Shown here: positions 62,519 to 64,000 of the stretch, piece by piece | Position numbering within the stretch: the stretch's first letter is position 1 | Layout of the letters: each line of letters begins with the position of its first letter | NCBI RefSeq assembly: GCF_000374145.1 | Contig: NZ_KB893654.1 | Location: 1,114,118-1,178,117 of the forward strand | DNA from: Neomegalonema perideroedes DSM 15528 | Lineage (GTDB): Bacteria; Pseudomonadota; Alphaproteobacteria; Rhodobacterales; Rhodobacteraceae | Length of the DNA: 64,000 bases | Reading direction: 5' to 3' | Position numbers and translations under genes: made by a program | The notes under the pieces: model-generated | Seen by the model: the letters and a program-made list of their open reading frames with translations, nothing else | Database searches by the model: none | Told to the model about the DNA's origin: nothing

Positions 62519-63973
62519 TCACCCCTGCAGGTATCGTTTCAAGACGGCCTCCGTCCCTTCGCTCCATAAAAGCCCCGACCATTTCGCGAAAGCCGCGGCG
62601 AAGCGCGGATCCTGCCCTTTATCGCCGTAGATCTCGGCCATGCCTAGCCAAAGGGCGGGCTCGGATTGGGCGATCTCGGTCAGGCGGCTCCAATTGGGGT
62701 CGTTGGGCTCGATCCGCGCGCCGCTGTCGGTCGTCCCGGCGCAATAGCGCCGCCAGAGCGCCGATTCCAGCGCCAGACCCTCCACCGGAAGCCCCCGCGC
62801 GAGGCGGTCGCCGATGGTCGGGATGATGAATTTCGGCTGACGATTCGAGCCGTCGAGGCAAAGCCGCCGGATGGTGTCGCCGATCTTGGGATTGGCGCAG
62901 CGCTCGGCGATTTTAGCGGCGTAGGCCGTCAGATCCGTCCCCGGAACGGGCGGCACCACGGGAATGATCTCCTCGCGCGTGACTTTATCGAGAAAGCCCC
63001 GCACGAGCGGATTCTCCATCGCCTCATGGACGAAATGAATGTCCATCAGACCCGCGGGATAGGCGATGACCGCATGTCCGCCGTTGAGGATGCGGATCTT
63101 CATCATCTCCCAAGGCGTGACGTCCTTGACGAATTCGACGCCGACCTTCTCCAGCGCCGGACGCCCCTGCGGGAAATCATCCTCCAGCACCCATTGGATG
63201 AAGTCCTCGGCGAAGACCGGACAATCATCCTCAAGGCCGAAATCCTCGCGGATCATGCGGCGCTCGCGGTCGCTGGTCGCGGGGGTGATGCGGTCCACCA
63301 TGCCGTTGGGAAAGGCCACATGGGCGGCGATCCACTCCGCCAGATCGGGATCCGAAAGCCGCGCGGTCTCCACCACGGCCGCCCGCGCGACATGGCCGTT
63401 ATGGGGGATGTTGTCGCAGGACATGACCGTGAAGGGCGGCAGACCCGCCGCGCGCCGCGCCTTCAGCCCGGCCGCGAGCATGCCGAAGACGGTTTTCGGC
63501 GCCTCGGGATTCGCGCCGTCCGCCGCGACGGCGGGATGGGTCGGATCGAAGCGCCCGGTGGTCGCATCGATGAAATAACCGCCTTCGGTGATGGTCAGGC
63601 TGGCGATTTTGATCGCCGGATCCGCCAGCTTCGCGATGATCGCGGGGCCGTCGGCGGCGGGCAGATGGTCGATCATCGCCCCGACCACCCGCGCCTCCGA
63701 AGCCTCCGCCGATTGCTCGACCACGCTATAGAGATAATCCTGCGCGGCCAGAGCCTCGCGCATCCGGGCGTCCGAGGGCATGACCCCCGCGCCGACGATG
63801 GCGAAATCCTGCGCATCGCCGAGATTCATCAGCCGGTCGAGATAAACCGCCTGATGCGCGCGGTGGAAATTGCCCAGACCGAAATGCAGGATTCCGCCGG
63901 TCAGCCCGGCGCGGTCGTAGCTCGGCGCGGCGACCGGAAGCCGGTCGAGATTGGCTGCTTTCAGTCTGATCAT
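62519..63973 (-). CDS. mtlK: Mannitol 2-dehydrogenase family polyol dehydrogenase
   Basis: The 484-residue long-chain polyol dehydrogenase has GILHFGLGNFHRAHQAVYLD (NAD site), FTVMSCDNIPHNG, FPNGMVDRITP and the active-site KIRILNGGHAVIAYPAG with the catalytic Lys/Asn/His. It oxidises mannitol or arabitol to the ketose. It starts 1 bp after the SmoS-like gene. Confidence 0.93.
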   Translation of the reverse strand: MIRLKAANLDRLPVAAPSYDRAGLTGGILHFGLGNFHRAHQAVYLDRLMNLGDAQDFAIVGAGVMPSDARMREALAAQDYLYSVVEQSAEASEARVVGAMIDHLPAADGPAIIAKLADPAIKIASLTITEGGYFIDATTGRFDPTHPAVAADGANPEAPKTVFGMLAAGLKARRAAGLPPFTVMSCDNIPHNGHVARAAVVETARLSDPDLAEWIAAHVAFPNGMVDRITPATSDRERRMIREDFGLEDDCPVFAEDFIQWVLEDDFPQGRPALEKVGVEFVKDVTPWEMMKIRILNGGHAVIAYPAGLMDIHFVHEAMENPLVRGFLDKVTREEIIPVVPPVPGTDLTAYAAKIAERCANPKIGDTIRRLCLDGSNRQPKFIIPTIGDRLARGLPVEGLALESALWRRYCAGTTDSGARIEPNDPNWSRLTEIAQSEPALWLGMAEIYGDKGQDPRFAAAFAKWSGLLWSEGTEAVLKRYLQG

Positions 63974-63974
63974 C

Positions 63975-64000
63975 TCAGCTCATCCAGTTTCCGCCGTCGA
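63975..64000 (-). CDS. smoS: C-terminal end of a SmoS-like polyol dehydrogenase
   Basis: Only the last seven codons and stop are in the window: DGGNWMS, the C-terminus typical of short-chain sorbitol dehydrogenases (SmoS/PolS). The order smoS-mtlK is that of alphaproteobacterial polyol operons. The rest of the gene lies beyond the window. Confidence 0.7.

Overview
The window is a GC-rich, densely coding piece of an alphaproteobacterial chromosome. A Rhodobacterales-like organism is the best guess. The pointers are a smoS-mtlK polyol operon layout, polyamine synthesis through carboxynorspermidine, a complete aerobic phenylacetate (paa) catabolon, and several ABC importers. I see no rRNA, tRNA, CRISPR, transposase or phage gene. 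Starts were set from Shine-Dalgarno spacing and stop/start overlaps, so several genes are shorter than their longest open frame.

Layout. 1-5.8 kb: the end of a Sel1-repeat gene converges on a six-gene minus-strand cluster coding for a DUF4384-like lipoprotein, a two-domain DUF4384 protein, a tethered serpin, an OmpA-like protein, a further DUF4384 protein and a trypsin-like protease. A LysR regulator diverges from it and a palindromic LysR-type box lies between. 7-12.6 kb: a 5-formyl-THF cyclo-ligase-like gene and a BMP-family ABC importer. 12.7-19.6 kb: organosulfur uptake (tauABC, ssuD, and a second SBP/ATPase/permease set). 19.6-22.1 kb: a histidine kinase, a response regulator and a Spy/CpxP-like protein. 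22.3-25.9 kb: MaoC, TetR, CPBP protease, LysE and AraC genes. 26.2-31.1 kb: a chaperone-usher fimbrial operon behind an AT-rich promoter region. 31.3-33.1 kb: a discoidin/fucosyltransferase-like/TPR fusion. 33.5-37.5 kb: DUF2076, aroQ, and nspC plus carboxynorspermidine synthase behind a structured leader with a small ORF. 37.6-45.5 kb: a CoA-transferase pair and a livKHMGF operon that runs into a fused enoyl-CoA hydratase/3-hydroxyacyl-CoA dehydrogenase. 45.9-59.0 kb: paaGIK, paaR, paaY, paaZ, an extra PaaC-like gene, paaEDCBA, paaJ and paaX. 59.3-64.0 kb: a SorC-type regulator converging on a polyol operon (smoS end, mtlK, HAD phosphatase, FGGY kinase).

How it fits together. The paa genes encode conversion of phenylacetate to phenylacetyl-CoA (PaaK), epoxidation (PaaABCDE), isomerisation (PaaG), ring opening (PaaZ) and thiolysis (PaaJ). 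No separate paaF or paaH is present, and the fused FadB-like enzyme could supply both steps. A shared TetR-type operator in front of livK/paaG and in front of paaJ suggests that the liv importer and the fused enzyme belong to the same regulon.

The two most unusual items are these. First, a self-contained protease-serpin module, in which the predicted bait residue (Arg-Ser) matches the predicted specificity (Asp in the S1 pocket) of the trypsin-like protease in the same operon. Second, a cloverleaf-like dispersed repeat in three copies, whose stem arms show compensatory changes and whose ends supply the stop codons of three genes.
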